Source: Phyllobacterium sp. OV277 (GTDB taxonomy: Bacteria; Pseudomonadota; Alphaproteobacteria; Rhizobiales; Rhizobiaceae). From it: a stretch of DNA of 64,000 nucleotides. Position 1 is the first letter of the stretch. Each line of letters opens with the position of its first letter. This document shows, in pieces, positions 43,860 through 53,879 of the stretch. The notes beneath the pieces were generated by a model. The model searched no databases and was not told where the DNA came from. It saw only the letters and a program-made list of their open reading frames with translations. Where the stretch lies: NCBI RefSeq assembly GCF_900104355.1, contig NZ_FNIY01000006.1, positions 1-64,000 on the forward strand, read 5' to 3'. The position numbers and the translations under genes were made by a program.

Positions 43860-45572
43860 TCAGAACAGGAAGTAGCGCTGCGCCATGGGCAGCACTGTTG
43901 CCGGTTCGCATGTCAGAAGTTCGCCATCCGCGCGCACTTCATAGGTTTCCGGGTCAACTTCCACATGCGGCGTGGCATCGTTGTGGATCATGGATGCCTT
44001 AGAAATGCCGCTGCGGGTGTTTTCGACGCCGATCATCCGCTTGTCTGTGCCCAAAGACTGGCGAAGGCCCGCTTCAATTGAGGCCTTGCTGACAAAAACA
44101 ACTGACGAATTGCTGACGTTCTTGCCAAAGGTGCCGAACATGGGGCGATAGTGCACCGGCTGCGGCGTCGGGATCGACGCGTTGGGATCACCCATCGGCG
44201 CGGCGGCGATCGATCCGCCCAGTAACACCATATCGGGTTTGACGCCGAAGAAGGCCGGATTCCACATTACCAGATCGGCGCGTTTGCCCACTTCAATCGA
44301 ACCGATATGTCTTGAAACACCCTGCGCAATCGCCGGATTGATCGTATATTTGGCGATATAACGTTTCACGCGGAAATTATCATTGTCGCCGGTTTCCTGC
44401 GGCAGGCTTCCGCGTTGACGTTTCATCTTGTCGGCGGTCTGCCATGTGCGGATCAGAACTTCGCCGACACGGCCCATGGCCTGACTATCCGACGAGATAA
44501 TCGAAAAGGCACCGATGTCGTGCAAAATGTCTTCCGCGGCAATCGTCTCCTTGCGGATACGGCTTTCGGCAAAGGCCACATCTTCCGGGATCGATGATGA
44601 CAAATGATGACAAACCATCAGCATGTCCAAATGTTCGGCAATGGTATTCTTCGTGTATGGCCGTGTCGGATTGGTTGATGATGGAATGACATTCGGCAGG
44701 CCGCAAATCTTGATAATATCAGGCGCGTGACCGCCGCCCGCACCTTCCGTATGAAAAGCGTGGATCGTGCGGCCTTTGAATGCCGCAACGGTATCTTCAA
44801 CAAATCCGCTTTCGTTCAGTGTATCCGTATGGATCATCACCTGCACGTCGAACTGATCAGCCACGGTGAGGCAATTATCGATAGCAGCGGGGGTCGTCCC
44901 CCAGTCCTCATGCAGCTTCAATGAACAGGCGCCGCCAAGGATCATCTCTTCCAGTGCCTTGGGTTGTGATGTGTTGCCTTTACCTGACAGGCCGAGATTC
45001 ATCGGAATGGAATCAAAAGCCTGAATCATCCGCCCCAGATGCCAAGGGCCGGGCGTACAGGTTGTTGCCAGCGTCCCATGCGCCGGACCGGTCCCGCCGC
45101 CAAACATAGTCGTGACACCTGACATCAAGGCTTCATCGATCTGCTGTGGGCAAATAAAGTGGATATGCGCGTCCATGCCTCCAGCGGTGAGAATTTTTCC
45201 CTCGCTGGCAATGATTTCCGTGCCCGGACCGATGATGATGGTAACACCCGGCTGAGTGTCTGGATTACCCGCCTTGCCGATGGCGGCGATCATTCCATCC
45301 TTGAGCCCGACATCCGCCTTGTAGATGCCTGTGTGATCGACAATCAGAGCATTGGTGATAACGGTATCAACAGCACCATCGGCCCGTGCGACCTGACTCT
45401 GGCCCATACCGTCGCGAATAACCTTGCCGCCGCCGAATTTCACCTCTTCGCCATAGACGGTGAGATCTTTCTCCACCTCGATAAATAGCTCCGTATCGGC
45501 AAGGCGGACCTTGTCACCCGTGGTTGGGCCAAACATGCGGGCATAGGCGGAGCGGGTGATTTTAGCGGGCAT
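43860..45572 (-). CDS. ureC: Urease alpha subunit (catalytic)
   Basis: A 570-residue amidohydrolase subunit holding the two-nickel site. Metal ligands are visible: His136 and His138 in [10 protein letters not shown], the carbamylated lysine near 219 in SLKLHEDWG, and the Asp in [12 protein letters not shown]; the mobile flap with the catalytic His and Cys is [22 protein letters not shown]. Every residue needed for activity appears present. It is unusual that the gene is separated from ureB by a 669-base gap with an opposite-strand gene. Confidence 0.98.
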   Translation of the reverse strand: MPAKITRSAYARMFGPTTGDKVRLADTELFIEVEKDLTVYGEEVKFGGGKVIRDGMGQSQVARADGAVDTVITNALIVDHTGIYKADVGLKDGMIAAIGKAGNPDTQPGVTIIIGPGTEIIASEGKILTAGGMDAHIHFICPQQIDEALMSGVTTMFGGGTGPAHGTLATTCTPGPWHLGRMIQAFDSIPMNLGLSGKGNTSQPKALEEMILGGACSLKLHEDWGTTPAAIDNCLTVADQFDVQVMIHTDTLNESGFVEDTVAAFKGRTIHAFHTEGAGGGHAPDIIKICGLPNVIPSSTNPTRPYTKNTIAEHLDMLMVCHHLSSSIPEDVAFAESRIRKETIAAEDILHDIGAFSIISSDSQAMGRVGEVLIRTWQTADKMKRQRGSLPQETGDNDNFRVKRYIAKYTINPAIAQGVSRHIGSIEVGKRADLVMWNPAFFGVKPDMVLLGGSIAAAPMGDPNASIPTPQPVHYRPMFGTFGKNVSNSSVVFVSKASIEAGLRQSLGTDKRMIGVENTRSGISKASMIHNDATPHVEVDPETYEVRADGELLTCEPATVLPMAQRYFLF

Positions 45573-45753
45573 GATGTTTCCCTCTTGAACTGTATGTCTT
45601 GCATGGGGCTAGAGCCGTCCGTGACCGCCACATTTCTGCCGCGATATAGCCCCGAAAAAACCCGATCATCGACCGCTTGAGATCGAATTCGGCATGTGAA
45701 CTACACCAATCATCAAGCGATGATCGTTCGCCAATCATTTGAAAGGAAAAACG

Positions 45754-46137
45754 ATGCGAAAACTGATGATTCTGGCCCTTTGTGCCGGTTTCCCGCTGGC
45801 AACTTCGGTCGCCTATGCCCAGACCGCTGCGCCAGCCACACCAAGTGCCCAGCAACCGGCAAGCAAGGGCGAAACGCCTGCACAGTCCGACGCGGTTCCC
45901 ATCAAGACGATCAACATTGTTGATATCAACGAATTGCCCGAGGGGACGAAAACTCAGGTTAATGAGGCCGTGGCCAAACGAACCGATAAGGATATGACGC
46001 AGTTGCGCACCTCGATCGACGCCTCGCCGCAAGTCTCGGCTGCGTTGAAGGAAAAAGGGCTGACTTCCGCTGCGGTGGTGGTTGCGAGCCTTGATTCCAA
46101 AGGTCTGCTGACGTTGGTCACCAAGAAGCCAAGCTAA
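45754..46137 (+). CDS. Exported protein encoded on the opposite strand inside the urease operon
   Basis: A 127-residue protein with a Sec signal peptide (MRKLMILALCAGFPLATSVAYA, cleavage before QTAAP). The mature N terminus is Ala/Pro/Gln-rich, then a helical domain ends in LTSAAVVVASLDSKGLLTLV. AAAGGA precedes the ATG at 45754, and a terminator hairpin follows. Because it lies between ureB and ureC on the other strand it cannot be an operon member. No family is recognised; insertion of an unrelated gene is one explanation. Confidence 0.65.
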   Translation: MRKLMILALCAGFPLATSVAYAQTAAPATPSAQQPASKGETPAQSDAVPIKTINIVDINELPEGTKTQVNEAVAKRTDKDMTQLRTSIDASPQVSAALKEKGLTSAAVVVASLDSKGLLTLVTKKPS

Positions 46138-46184
46138 TCCCGCTGCATAGGAAGATCTCATCAATCCAGCTTTAAACAAGCGGG

Positions 46185-46211
46185 AACGACCGGAAATTTG
46201 CCGGTCGTTTG
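46185..46211 (+). terminator. Terminator of the opposite-strand gene inside the urease operon
   Basis: A perfect 9-bp stem AACGACCGG / CCGGTCGTT with a 7-base loop, followed by TGCTT, lies 47 bases after the exported-protein stop. The same hairpin would be in the ureB-ureC transcript, where it could cause attenuation or mRNA processing. Confidence 0.55.
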
Positions 46212-46241
46212 CTTCGCTGGATTTCCGGGAAGGCTGACTGG

Positions 46242-46547
46242 TCAAAGCTTTCCCATGATCTTTTGCTGAAATCCGTAAACGATCCTGTTGCCACCGAGCG
46301 GGACGAGTGTCACGTCACGCTCTTGGCCCGGCTCGAAGCGCACGGCAGTCCCTGCGGCAATATCAAGTCGCATGCCGCGTGCCTGCGCGCGGTCAAAAAT
46401 CAGCGCGTTGTTGGTTTCAAAGAAATGGTAATGCGAGCCGACCTGCACGGGACGGTCCCCGGTGTTGGCGACCTTCAACGTCACGGTGATCGCACCTGTG
46501 TTCAGTTCAATCTCGCCCTTGGCGGGGATGATTTCACCCGGGATCAT
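46242..46547 (-). CDS. ureB: Urease beta subunit
   Basis: A 101-residue beta-barrel subunit of urease ([58 protein letters not shown]), the usual length. It lies 8 bases after ureA and 669 bases before ureC in transcription order. The holoenzyme is a trimer or higher oligomer of alpha, beta and gamma chains in the cytoplasm. Confidence 0.97.
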   Translation of the reverse strand: MIPGEIIPAKGEIELNTGAITVTLKVANTGDRPVQVGSHYHFFETNNALIFDRAQARGMRLDIAAGTAVRFEPGQERDVTLVPLGGNRIVYGFQQKIMGKL

Positions 46548-46555
46548 ATCGTCTC

Positions 46556-46858
46556 CTAACGGATTGGTTCATGCACGGTGACGAGCTTGGTCCCGTCAGG
46601 AAAAGTTGCTTCCACCTGAATGTCGTGGATCATCTCAGGAATGCCTTCCATCACCTGATCGCGGGTGATGACGTGGGCTCCGGCTTCCATAAGGTCGGCA
46701 ACAGAACGGCCATCGCGCGCACCTTCCACGACAAAATCGGTAATCAGAGCAATGGCTTCGGGATGATTAAGCTTTACGCCACGTTCAAGGCGGCGGCGAG
46801 CGACCATAGCCGCCATGGAGATCAGGAGCTTGTCTTTTTCACGGAGTGTCAGATTCAT
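46556..46858 (-). CDS. ureA: Urease gamma subunit
   Basis: A 100-residue gamma subunit with [45 protein letters not shown] and [31 protein letters not shown], the standard signature. It is 50 bases after the ureD stop and tightly coupled to ureB. Confidence 0.97.
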   Translation of the reverse strand: MNLTLREKDKLLISMAAMVARRRLERGVKLNHPEAIALITDFVVEGARDGRSVADLMEAGAHVITRDQVMEGIPEMIHDIQVEATFPDGTKLVTVHEPIR

Positions 46859-46908
46859 TTTGTCCTCTTGGCCATCCCATGTTTGTTATGTGTGACTAAG
46901 ATCCGATC

Positions 46909-47742
46909 CTAAATTGACCAGACTTTAGGCACGCCTGCCTTTTGATTCAGCAGTTCGATCAGCGGTATCAGCCGTTTCCGCAGGGAATAAGCATCCTCGT
47001 CCACCAGCCTCGCAAGAAGCTTGCCAGACCAGACGGAGGCCCCGCCTTTTTCGCCAATTATTTTTCGCGTGCTCTCCAGATGACGTTCGGCATCAGGATC
47101 AAGCAGTAGAATAGTTGCCATTGTGCGCATCCCACCGAGAAGCGCAGGGCGAGCCAGCACGGTTGCCGTATCAGGGCCAATCGTAAAATCTTCTGCGTGA
47201 ACAAGCTTGTCTTGCCGGTAAATACGCCAGCGATCGCGGAAGAGGCAGCTCTGCACGTCTTCGCCCATGGCTTTACGGCCAAAAACCACCGGTTCAACGA
47301 TCAATGCTCGGCTTGTTGCGGCAAGATGCGCCGTTAGTATCCGTTTCAAAGCCGACCGTTCGAACAGGATCGTCTCTTGCGGCAGCCAGGCAAGGCTGGC
47401 GTTCTCGCCGATTGAGAGCGTCGTCTCCACATTGGCAACGGCTGATGAAGCCTTGTAGATGCGCTCGCAGGCTTGTGTGGTTATCTGCGCATGGCAATCA
47501 TTACCCGCATCGAACTGCCAGCGCATTTCATCGCCGCCGGTAAGACCGCCCGATGTGTTGATCATCACGGCTTCCAGCGTGTTATCGTCCCTGTCAGGCA
47601 GACGAATTTTTGCGCAACCCTCCTGATAAAGCGTTGCGATGCGTGTACGGCCGTTGACGGTTTTAACGGCAAGCCGCGCATGCCCATAGGCGCGCTGCGG
47701 CTTGGCTTCAGACATCAAATCAAGCGACGGGTGAGCGTTCAT
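46909..47742 (-). CDS. ureD: Urease accessory protein UreD
   Basis: A 277-residue protein that recruits UreF and UreG to apourease. The YQEGCAKIRLP, MINTSGGLTGGDEMRW, QACERIYKASS and LIVEPVVFGRKAMGE segments are typical. It is the first gene of the operon in transcription order (ureD-A-B-C-E-F-G), and the 36 bases before it separate it from proC, whose gene ends just upstream on the same strand. Confidence 0.95.
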   Translation of the reverse strand: MNAHPSLDLMSEAKPQRAYGHARLAVKTVNGRTRIATLYQEGCAKIRLPDRDDNTLEAVMINTSGGLTGGDEMRWQFDAGNDCHAQITTQACERIYKASSAVANVETTLSIGENASLAWLPQETILFERSALKRILTAHLAATSRALIVEPVVFGRKAMGEDVQSCLFRDRWRIYRQDKLVHAEDFTIGPDTATVLARPALLGGMRTMATILLLDPDAERHLESTRKIIGEKGGASVWSGKLLARLVDEDAYSLRKRLIPLIELLNQKAGVPKVWSI

Positions 47743-47778
47743 ACCTCACGCTAGCGCAGCCTGATGAGCTGTGAAAGC

Positions 47779-48594
47779 TCAAACTTTTCCAAGCTCAATG
47801 GCGCGCTGGTGCGCCGCATGCACGGCCTCAGTCAGAAGGTTCTTCAACCTGTTATCACCCATCAGCACGTTCAAAGCCGCAGCCGTCGTCCCATTCGGAC
47901 TGGTAACCTGCTCGCGCAGCGTTGTTGGTGTATCGGAACTGGCCGCTGCAAGCGCTCCCGCGCCGTAAACCGTCTGCATCGCCAGAAGCCCTGCGATCTC
48001 GCGCGTCAGGCCAGCGGCAACCCCGGCTTCCGTCAGACCTTCGATGAAATGAAACACGTAAGCCGGGCCGGAACCGGAAACAGCCGTCACCGCATCAATC
48101 AGGCTTTCATCGTCCACCGATGCAACGGCTCCGCTGGTTTTCAAAAGCGCATCCACAAAGGCTGCATCGCTGTCACCAACATTGGGATTACGGAAGGTGA
48201 CGATCATACCCTTACCAATGGCCGCTGGTGTGTTGGGGATCGTGCGAATAATGGCCGTATGACCACCAAGGCGCTGTTCGAAGAAATTCACCGTAATCCC
48301 CGCAGCAACACTGACGAATGTCGCCTGTTCGGCAAAGCGCCTGTAGGCAGGCAGAACATCGCCCATCACCTGCGGCTTAACGGCAACAAGGATCACGCGA
48401 GGCTCAAGATCGGCGGCAAGCGACGCCGCATCGGCGACAGCGTGGACGCCAAGCGTCGCTGCACGGTCCCGCAAAGCATCGGTCGGCTCGACGACATGGA
48501 CCTGTTCCGGCTTCAATATGCCCGCGTCCAGCCACCCCTTGAGCATGGCAAAACCCATATTGCCGCAACCAACCAGAACAACGCTATCAACCAT
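47779..48594 (-). CDS. proC: Pyrroline-5-carboxylate reductase
   Basis: A 271-residue NAD(P)H-dependent enzyme making proline from pyrroline-5-carboxylate. The N-terminal Rossmann motif VVLVGCGNMGFAMLKGWLDAG, VKPQVMGDVLP, TIPNTPAAIGKGM, the SGSGPAYVFHFIEGLTEAGVAAGL helix and the end GDNRLKNLLTEAVHAAHQRA match the family. The last gene before ureD on the minus strand; the gap is 36 bases, so readthrough into the urease operon is possible. Confidence 0.95.
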   Translation of the reverse strand: MVDSVVLVGCGNMGFAMLKGWLDAGILKPEQVHVVEPTDALRDRAATLGVHAVADAASLAADLEPRVILVAVKPQVMGDVLPAYRRFAEQATFVSVAAGITVNFFEQRLGGHTAIIRTIPNTPAAIGKGMIVTFRNPNVGDSDAAFVDALLKTSGAVASVDDESLIDAVTAVSGSGPAYVFHFIEGLTEAGVAAGLTREIAGLLAMQTVYGAGALAAASSDTPTTLREQVTSPNGTTAAALNVLMGDNRLKNLLTEAVHAAHQRAIELGKV

Positions 48595-48666
48595 TCTTCT
48601 TCTCCCAAATCACGTGGCGGCACTTTGATCTGCTCCATCGGGCCGGGTCAACCGTTTCAGGGAGAT

Positions 48667-49974
48667 TTAGCTGCGGGTCAGGACGGGAACGCGTGCCGTC
48701 ATGCGCAGACCGAACGCGGCCATGACGACCAGAAGCCACACGGGATCAACGCGGCGGAAGAAGAAGCTCTCAAGAAACGCGTTCATGAGCGAGAAGGTCA
48801 GTACCATCATGAAGAAGTCGGAGAGATAGATATTCTCCCGTTTCTTCAGGCACCGGGCATAATCAATCAGCGGAAAAACCACGAGGATGATGATGCCACA
48901 CACCATTGCCGGATAGCCCATGCCGACGGCGATATCGAGATAACCATTATGCGCATGGACGATGCCGCGCACGTCCCAATCGAGATAGTAGCTCGGATTT
49001 TCCGCCTCGCGCACGACGGGCGCTTCCCAGAAGCTTTCAAAACCATATCCACGCCACGGCGTGGCTGAGAGTTTCTCCAGCGCAAACGTCCAGATGGACG
49101 TGCGCCCGGTAAATGTTGGGTCTGTTCCGAGATCTACAAGAAGATTGTGACTGGCGGGTATGAAAAGGCTGCCTATTGTGAAGACGAAAAAGCCGACGAG
49201 AGCGGCTGCTATCGTCAGTGATGCCAGCACGCGAAGACCGAACAGACCGGGGAACATGACAAGAAACATAACCAGCGGAACAAGCGCCGTGCTGGTCTTG
49301 GACCCGGTGTGAGCCACAAACCAGAGTGCGAGAATGAGGATGGTCCAGCCTACGATGCGCCAGCCACGGCGGATCAGATAAATGCCGCCGAACGAGAACG
49401 CCGCCATCACAGGCCCGGCGATATTCTTGTGCGCATAAATGCCTCGCCAGAGACCCGCATGTTCGGCTTCAATCTCGCTGGCCGTATGTTTTGCGAGGTC
49501 TGGAACAATAACAAGGCCAATATAGGAGAGAATAAGCACGGCAAGCGCTGCGATAACAAAGGCGAGCGAAAAGCCGTCGGCATCGCGCGGCACAGACAGA
49601 ACTGCCAGAACGCAGATAATACCGATGAGCGTGAAAATGACGGCTCTTTGCGCCGATGAAGGATCGACAGCGATGAAAGTCGACAGAATGAGGAAGCCGA
49701 ACATGACAAGCCACATTGGGCTGATCAGCGCTAGTAATGTGCGCGGTTCGGAGAGTGTCAGCATCGCAAGAATGGATACAACACCAAGAGCGCCAAATCC
49801 CAGCTGATTGACGATATCGCCGCCGCCATCAGCGCCTGCCGCGCTCACGGCCTGAAATGGTCGGAATGAAACCAGCAGGCAACAGAGGATAACTGCCGCC
49901 GCAAAACTGGCTATGAGGCGGACAGGCAGGTCCCTGATCGCGTCAGTTCTTTTCAGGTTGCCGATACTGCTCAT
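48667..49974 (-). CDS. O-antigen ligase / polymerase-like membrane protein (Wzy/WaaL type)
   Basis: A 435-residue inner-membrane protein with ten or more hydrophobic helices and the O-antigen ligase domain, whose large periplasmic loop (about residues 285-350) has PTFTGRTSIWTFALEKL and the HAHNGYLDIAVGMG motif with its conserved His. It would polymerise or ligate undecaprenyl-linked sugar repeats. The start at 49974 overlaps the upstream glycosyltransferase by 32 bases; the longer frame to 50100 is not used. Whether it is a ligase or a Wzy polymerase cannot be told; the rest of the locus suggests polymerase. Confidence 0.82.
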   Translation of the reverse strand: MSSIGNLKRTDAIRDLPVRLIASFAAAVILCCLLVSFRPFQAVSAAGADGGGDIVNQLGFGALGVVSILAMLTLSEPRTLLALISPMWLVMFGFLILSTFIAVDPSSAQRAVIFTLIGIICVLAVLSVPRDADGFSLAFVIAALAVLILSYIGLVIVPDLAKHTASEIEAEHAGLWRGIYAHKNIAGPVMAAFSFGGIYLIRRGWRIVGWTILILALWFVAHTGSKTSTALVPLVMFLVMFPGLFGLRVLASLTIAAALVGFFVFTIGSLFIPASHNLLVDLGTDPTFTGRTSIWTFALEKLSATPWRGYGFESFWEAPVVREAENPSYYLDWDVRGIVHAHNGYLDIAVGMGYPAMVCGIIILVVFPLIDYARCLKKRENIYLSDFFMMVLTFSLMNAFLESFFFRRVDPVWLLVVMAAFGLRMTARVPVLTRS

Positions 49975-50938
49975 TGGAATATCCAAATTCCGCGAGAATG
50001 CGGCCAAGGCCAATATAGACCTGATAGAGCCCGATGGACAACGAGCCGGTCTGGGTAATTTTGATGATCGCGCGGAAGGGCGACAGGGCCAGCAGGGCAA
50101 CGCTTTTCAGCACTGTCTTCAATCTGCCCAGAGGCTCCTGTGCCCGCTTGCGTTTCTCGATCAGAGTAGAAATTACACCATTGCGCAGCGCCCGGGCCCT
50201 GATCCAGTCCGCTTGTACGCGCCGTTCAGGAATGGTTTCGAATACAGGCGCTTCGGCGCACCAGGCAACGGTGAAACCTTTAACGACGCTCCGGCTGATA
50301 AAATCAGAATCGCCGCCACCCATGAAATTGAAGGCAAGGTCCAGAAACGGAAATGGCATAGCTTCCAGCACCTTGCGGCTGACAAGAAGATTGCCCGATG
50401 AATAAATAATCGGGACACGACCAGTCTGCGAATAATGCGGGCTGAACACCGGATGTTTAGCCCAGACCTGATGCTCTGGCTTGGCGAAGACAGGAACCTG
50501 CGGCCCGCCGACAAAATCGACACCATAAGTTTCCTGTGTTCGCAGCAAATTTTCCAGCCAATCCGGATCTGCTACTTCATCATCATCAACGACAAGCAGT
50601 GATTTGAATTTGGGAAATATTTTAAGCGCCGTCAGCCAACCTGCATTGTAGGCGTTACAATTGCCGCGATCATGCGCAATGATAACAAGCCCATTATAGT
50701 CGCCACTTTCGAACAAGGGTCCAGCAACCTTTGCACCGTCTTGCTCTTCTGCCTCGTTTTCCATGACGATAATTGCAAAATGACGTGCGGTGTTCTGCTC
50801 TTTCAGCGAGCGCAGCGTCTTCAACAAATGCTCTGGGCGTTTGAACGTTGGCAGGGTGACAACAACGTCGATTACCTCAGGTGCAAGCTCGGGCGACCGG
50901 GCAAAAACCGTTATGTTGTCTGGAAGGTCAATTGCCAT
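49943..50938 (-). CDS. Glycosyltransferase family 2
   Basis: A 331-residue GT-A glycosyltransferase. VVVTLPTFKRPEHLLKTLRSL is the donor-binding start, LLVVDDDEVADPDWL the metal-binding motif, and GGGDSDFISRSVVKGF has the acceptor base region. A C-terminal amphipathic/hydrophobic helix (LKSVALLALSPFRAIIK) suggests membrane attachment. It is paralogous in layout to the GT2 at 25.6 kb. It overlaps the ligase gene and heads a two-gene unit divergent from the GT at 51 kb. Confidence 0.88.
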   Translation of the reverse strand: MAIDLPDNITVFARSPELAPEVIDVVVTLPTFKRPEHLLKTLRSLKEQNTARHFAIIVMENEAEEQDGAKVAGPLFESGDYNGLVIIAHDRGNCNAYNAGWLTALKIFPKFKSLLVVDDDEVADPDWLENLLRTQETYGVDFVGGPQVPVFAKPEHQVWAKHPVFSPHYSQTGRVPIIYSSGNLLVSRKVLEAMPFPFLDLAFNFMGGGDSDFISRSVVKGFTVAWCAEAPVFETIPERRVQADWIRARALRNGVISTLIEKRKRAQEPLGRLKTVLKSVALLALSPFRAIIKITQTGSLSIGLYQVYIGLGRILAEFGYSNEQYRQPEKN

Positions 50939-51057
50939 AAATGGATTTGTGCCCGTTGCCTGATATAATCAACCTATACGTGTCATTTGTTCAAGATTTC
51001 ATTACATTGTTCATACAATTCCATTAGTGAGAAGCCAGACCTCAGCTTGGGCCAGTC

Positions 51058-52242
51058 ATGCATCTTCTATTTGTAACATCGCTGGTTCCTGATGGAAAAC
51101 CAACCACAGGCTATGAGATCGCCAATGCGGCAATCATTGATGGATTGGTGCGGGCCGGTATCCATGTGACTGTATTGGGTTTCATCTGGCCGGGCAGTTC
51201 ACCATCAGACCCGGATAACACCATCGTGCTTGGTGAAGTCGATGTGCGCAATGACACCGCAAGCCTTACCCAGAAGCTGCGATGGCTTGGCAAAGCTCTT
51301 GTAACAGGACTGACTGTCTCTTCGGTCAAGTTGCGGGTTATTTCGCAAGACAAGTTGCGTGCCGCCATCGGATCATCAGGTAATTTCGATGCTTATGTGC
51401 TGAACGGTGTGACGCTTTCAGGTGCATTTGAAGACTGCTTTGCTGACAAGCCGCAAATCTTCATTGCCCACAATGTCGAACATCATTCGGCTTGGGAGAA
51501 TGCGCAGGCAGCCACCAGTCTCGTGCAAAAATTTCTGTTCCGGCGCGAGTCGCGGTTGCTGGCCGGACTGGAAGGACGTTTGTGCCGCCGCGCTTCTTTT
51601 GTATTCACATTGGCTGAACAGGATATCAAGGCATTGGGCCTTGCTGATACTGGCCGGGCAGCGGAACTTCCTCTCGTAACCGGCGCCGACACCGGTAAAA
51701 TGGCCCATCGCAAAATCGAGCATGACCTTGGTTTGATTGGCACATGGACGTGGCAACCAAACCGCATTGGCCTTGAATGGTTCCTGCGGGAAGTTGCGCC
51801 GCACCTCGACAAGGACATCGGCATTACGGTTGCCGGCAGTATACCGGCTGATTTGAAAGCGGCCTGGCCAAACGTCAATTTTGCCGGTCGTGTGCCGGAT
51901 GCGGCCGAGTTTGTCCGCTCTTGCGCTTTGATCCCGCTGGTGAGCCGTGCCGGAACGGGCGTTCAGCTCAAGACCATCGAGACGTTTGAGATGGGGCTGC
52001 CCAGCGTTGCAACATCCCTGTCCGTGCGCGGCATTGCCAGTATTCCGGAAAATTGTGCTGTGGCGGATGATCCGCAAGCCTTCGCCAAAGCGATTGGGGC
52101 TATGGTGGCGCGGGTGCGCGCCGGTGAGGATTTGACCTGTTCGGGTGAAGCGTTTCGCGCCGCGCAATTGGCGCGGTTTGATTCACAGCTTCGTCTCGGA
52201 CTTGATGCGCTTGGCGCTTCTTTAGGAAGAGTTGGACCATGA
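51058..52242 (+). CDS. Glycosyltransferase, GT-B fold (family 4-like)
   Basis: A 394-residue protein with a two-domain GT-B layout. The N domain starts MHLLFVTSLVPDGKPTTGYEIANAAIIDGLVRAGIHVTVLG; the C domain has LGLIGTWTWQPNRIGLEWFLREVAPHL, FAGRVPDA and the nucleotide-sugar loop SRAGTGVQLKTIETFEMGLPSVATS. It lacks a clear E-X7-E but has the usual Glu in this position (KTIETFEMG). It overlaps the next gene by four bases; sugar and linkage unknown. Confidence 0.85.
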   Translation: MHLLFVTSLVPDGKPTTGYEIANAAIIDGLVRAGIHVTVLGFIWPGSSPSDPDNTIVLGEVDVRNDTASLTQKLRWLGKALVTGLTVSSVKLRVISQDKLRAAIGSSGNFDAYVLNGVTLSGAFEDCFADKPQIFIAHNVEHHSAWENAQAATSLVQKFLFRRESRLLAGLEGRLCRRASFVFTLAEQDIKALGLADTGRAAELPLVTGADTGKMAHRKIEHDLGLIGTWTWQPNRIGLEWFLREVAPHLDKDIGITVAGSIPADLKAAWPNVNFAGRVPDAAEFVRSCALIPLVSRAGTGVQLKTIETFEMGLPSVATSLSVRGIASIPENCAVADDPQAFAKAIGAMVARVRAGEDLTCSGEAFRAAQLARFDSQLRLGLDALGASLGRVGP

Positions 52243-53018
52243 GCCCGGCTCTTCTCTCGGTGCACCACGCGCTTCCGCAGCACATTATCCTTGGTGTTTC
52301 CGTGCTGGCGCTGTCATGGGATGACGCCATCCAGCATCTGCACACTTTAATTGATGAGAAGCGCTTCACACTGATCACATGGCTGAACGCGCACAATTCC
52401 AATCTGGTAGAAGACGATATTCGTTTTCGCAACGCATTGGACGAGTTCCTCGTTTTGCCCGATGGAGTCGGTGTCGACATTGCCGCGAAGCTGCTTCATG
52501 GCAAAACCTTCCCCAACAATTTGAATGGTACGGATTTCACGCCTGCATTGCTCCGGGCACTGACCCGGCCTTTGCGTATAGGGCTCCTCGGCACACGCCC
52601 CGGCGTGGTCGAGAAAGCGGCGGAAAGCCTGAAAGAAAACGCCCCGCAGCATGAATACCGCGTTATCAGCCACGGTTTCTTTGCGCCATCCGATGAGCCG
52701 CGCATTCTGCAGAGCCTTGCGGAATATCATCCGCACATCCTGCTGGTTGCCATGGGGGTGCCGCGTCAGGAGCTTTTCATGCAGGAAAAGCTGACGGCAG
52801 AGCATTGTGTCCTCGCATTTGGCGTTGGAGCACTCCTGGATTTTCGTGCCGGAGCTGTGTTGCGGGCACCACGCTGGATGCAGAAACTGCGTCTGGAGTG
52901 GCTGTACCGGTTTTCACAGGAACCAAAACGGCTTTGGCGTCGCTACGTCTTGGGCAATCCGCGTTTTCTGTTCAGGGTGCTTCGCACGCTCGTGACAGGC
53001 GTAAGGGTTAGTCGATGA
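52239..53018 (+). CDS. WecG/TagA/CpsF family glycosyltransferase
   Basis: A 259-residue GT26 enzyme that adds a second sugar (often N-acetylmannosaminuronic acid or N-acetylmannosamine) to undecaprenyl-diphosphate-sugar. TWLNAHNSNLVEDDIRFRNAL, FLVLPDGVGVDIAAKLLHGK, FTPALLRAL, LLVAMGVPRQELFM and the loop AFGVGALLDFRAGAVLRAPRWMQKLRLEWLYR are diagnostic. It overlaps the neighbours by four bases on both sides, so it is part of one operon with the GT-B and DUF6492 genes. Confidence 0.92.
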   Translation: MSPALLSVHHALPQHIILGVSVLALSWDDAIQHLHTLIDEKRFTLITWLNAHNSNLVEDDIRFRNALDEFLVLPDGVGVDIAAKLLHGKTFPNNLNGTDFTPALLRALTRPLRIGLLGTRPGVVEKAAESLKENAPQHEYRVISHGFFAPSDEPRILQSLAEYHPHILLVAMGVPRQELFMQEKLTAEHCVLAFGVGALLDFRAGAVLRAPRWMQKLRLEWLYRFSQEPKRLWRRYVLGNPRFLFRVLRTLVTGVRVSR

Positions 53019-53878
53019 GAACTGCAATCGTCACAGCCAGCTATGCGCCGGACTTTGAGCGCTGCAAATTGCTTTGCGAGACGATTGACCGATTCGTGAG
53101 CGGCTATACGCGCCACTATATTCTGGTTGAACATCGCGATATGGCATTGTTCCGCCAGCTCGAAGGGCCGCGCCGGATCATTGTGGATGAGAACGATCTG
53201 TTGCCGGGCTGGATCAAACCATTTCCCGATCCGCTCAGCCTTGGCCGTAAGCGCATCTGGCTGTCGCCGCGAACAATGCCATTACGTGGCTGGCACGTAC
53301 AACAGTTCCGCCGCATTGCCATTGCCTCCCATGCCGATGAAGACGCCTTCTTTTATGTGGATTCCGACGTGGCTTTTCTGCGCCCGTTCGATTGTGCGTC
53401 CAACTGGCACGGCGATACGTTGCGACTGTTTCGGCGGGATGGTGAATTGCTGCGCCCCGTTGCGGACGATCAGCGCATCTGGTCGGAGCAGGCAGGGCGC
53501 TTGCTCGGGATCGAACCGGTAAGCCCCGCTGGTCATGATTATATCAGCACATTGATCGCCTGGCGCCGCGATGCCCTGCTGTCCATGTGCGACCACATCG
53601 AGAAGCTATCGGGGAGGCACTGGATCGCCGCGATTGGTCGCCAGCGCCGTTTTTCCGAATGCTTGATTTATGGCCGCTATGCCGATGAAGTGCTCATGGC
53701 AAAGGGGCACTACCATGATAGTACCGAGTTCTGCCGGATATATTGGGTTGAGCCAGCCCCGACAGAGGAAGAGTTTCAGGCCTTTGTCGAAGCCATGACG
53801 CCAGAGCAGGTCGCCATCGGCATACAATCCTTCATCGGCTTTGATACCGCCCGCATCCGCAAATTGGTCAACAGTTAA
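53015..53878 (+). CDS. DUF6492 family protein (probable glycosyltransferase-like)
   Basis: A 287-residue protein with the DUF6492 pattern: TAIVTASYAPDFERCKLLCETIDRFV at the start, FFYVDSDVAFLRPFD (a DSD metal-binding motif as in GT-A enzymes) and RFSECLIYGRYADEV near the end. Family members sit in polysaccharide loci and are thought to be glycosyltransferases, though none I know is biochemically defined. It overlaps the WecG gene by four bases and is followed by the convergent flippase gene. Confidence 0.8.
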   Translation: MRTAIVTASYAPDFERCKLLCETIDRFVSGYTRHYILVEHRDMALFRQLEGPRRIIVDENDLLPGWIKPFPDPLSLGRKRIWLSPRTMPLRGWHVQQFRRIAIASHADEDAFFYVDSDVAFLRPFDCASNWHGDTLRLFRRDGELLRPVADDQRIWSEQAGRLLGIEPVSPAGHDYISTLIAWRRDALLSMCDHIEKLSGRHWIAAIGRQRRFSECLIYGRYADEVLMAKGHYHDSTEFCRIYWVEPAPTEEEFQAFVEAMTPEQVAIGIQSFIGFDTARIRKLVNS

Positions 53879-53879
53879 A

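Noticed and set aside
47764-49068. A 434-codon open frame on the plus strand across proC and the ligase gene.
   Set aside because: It is a shadow of the true minus-strand genes: no ribosome site, unlike composition (His/Arg-rich) and no family pattern, while proC and the ligase have clear motifs.
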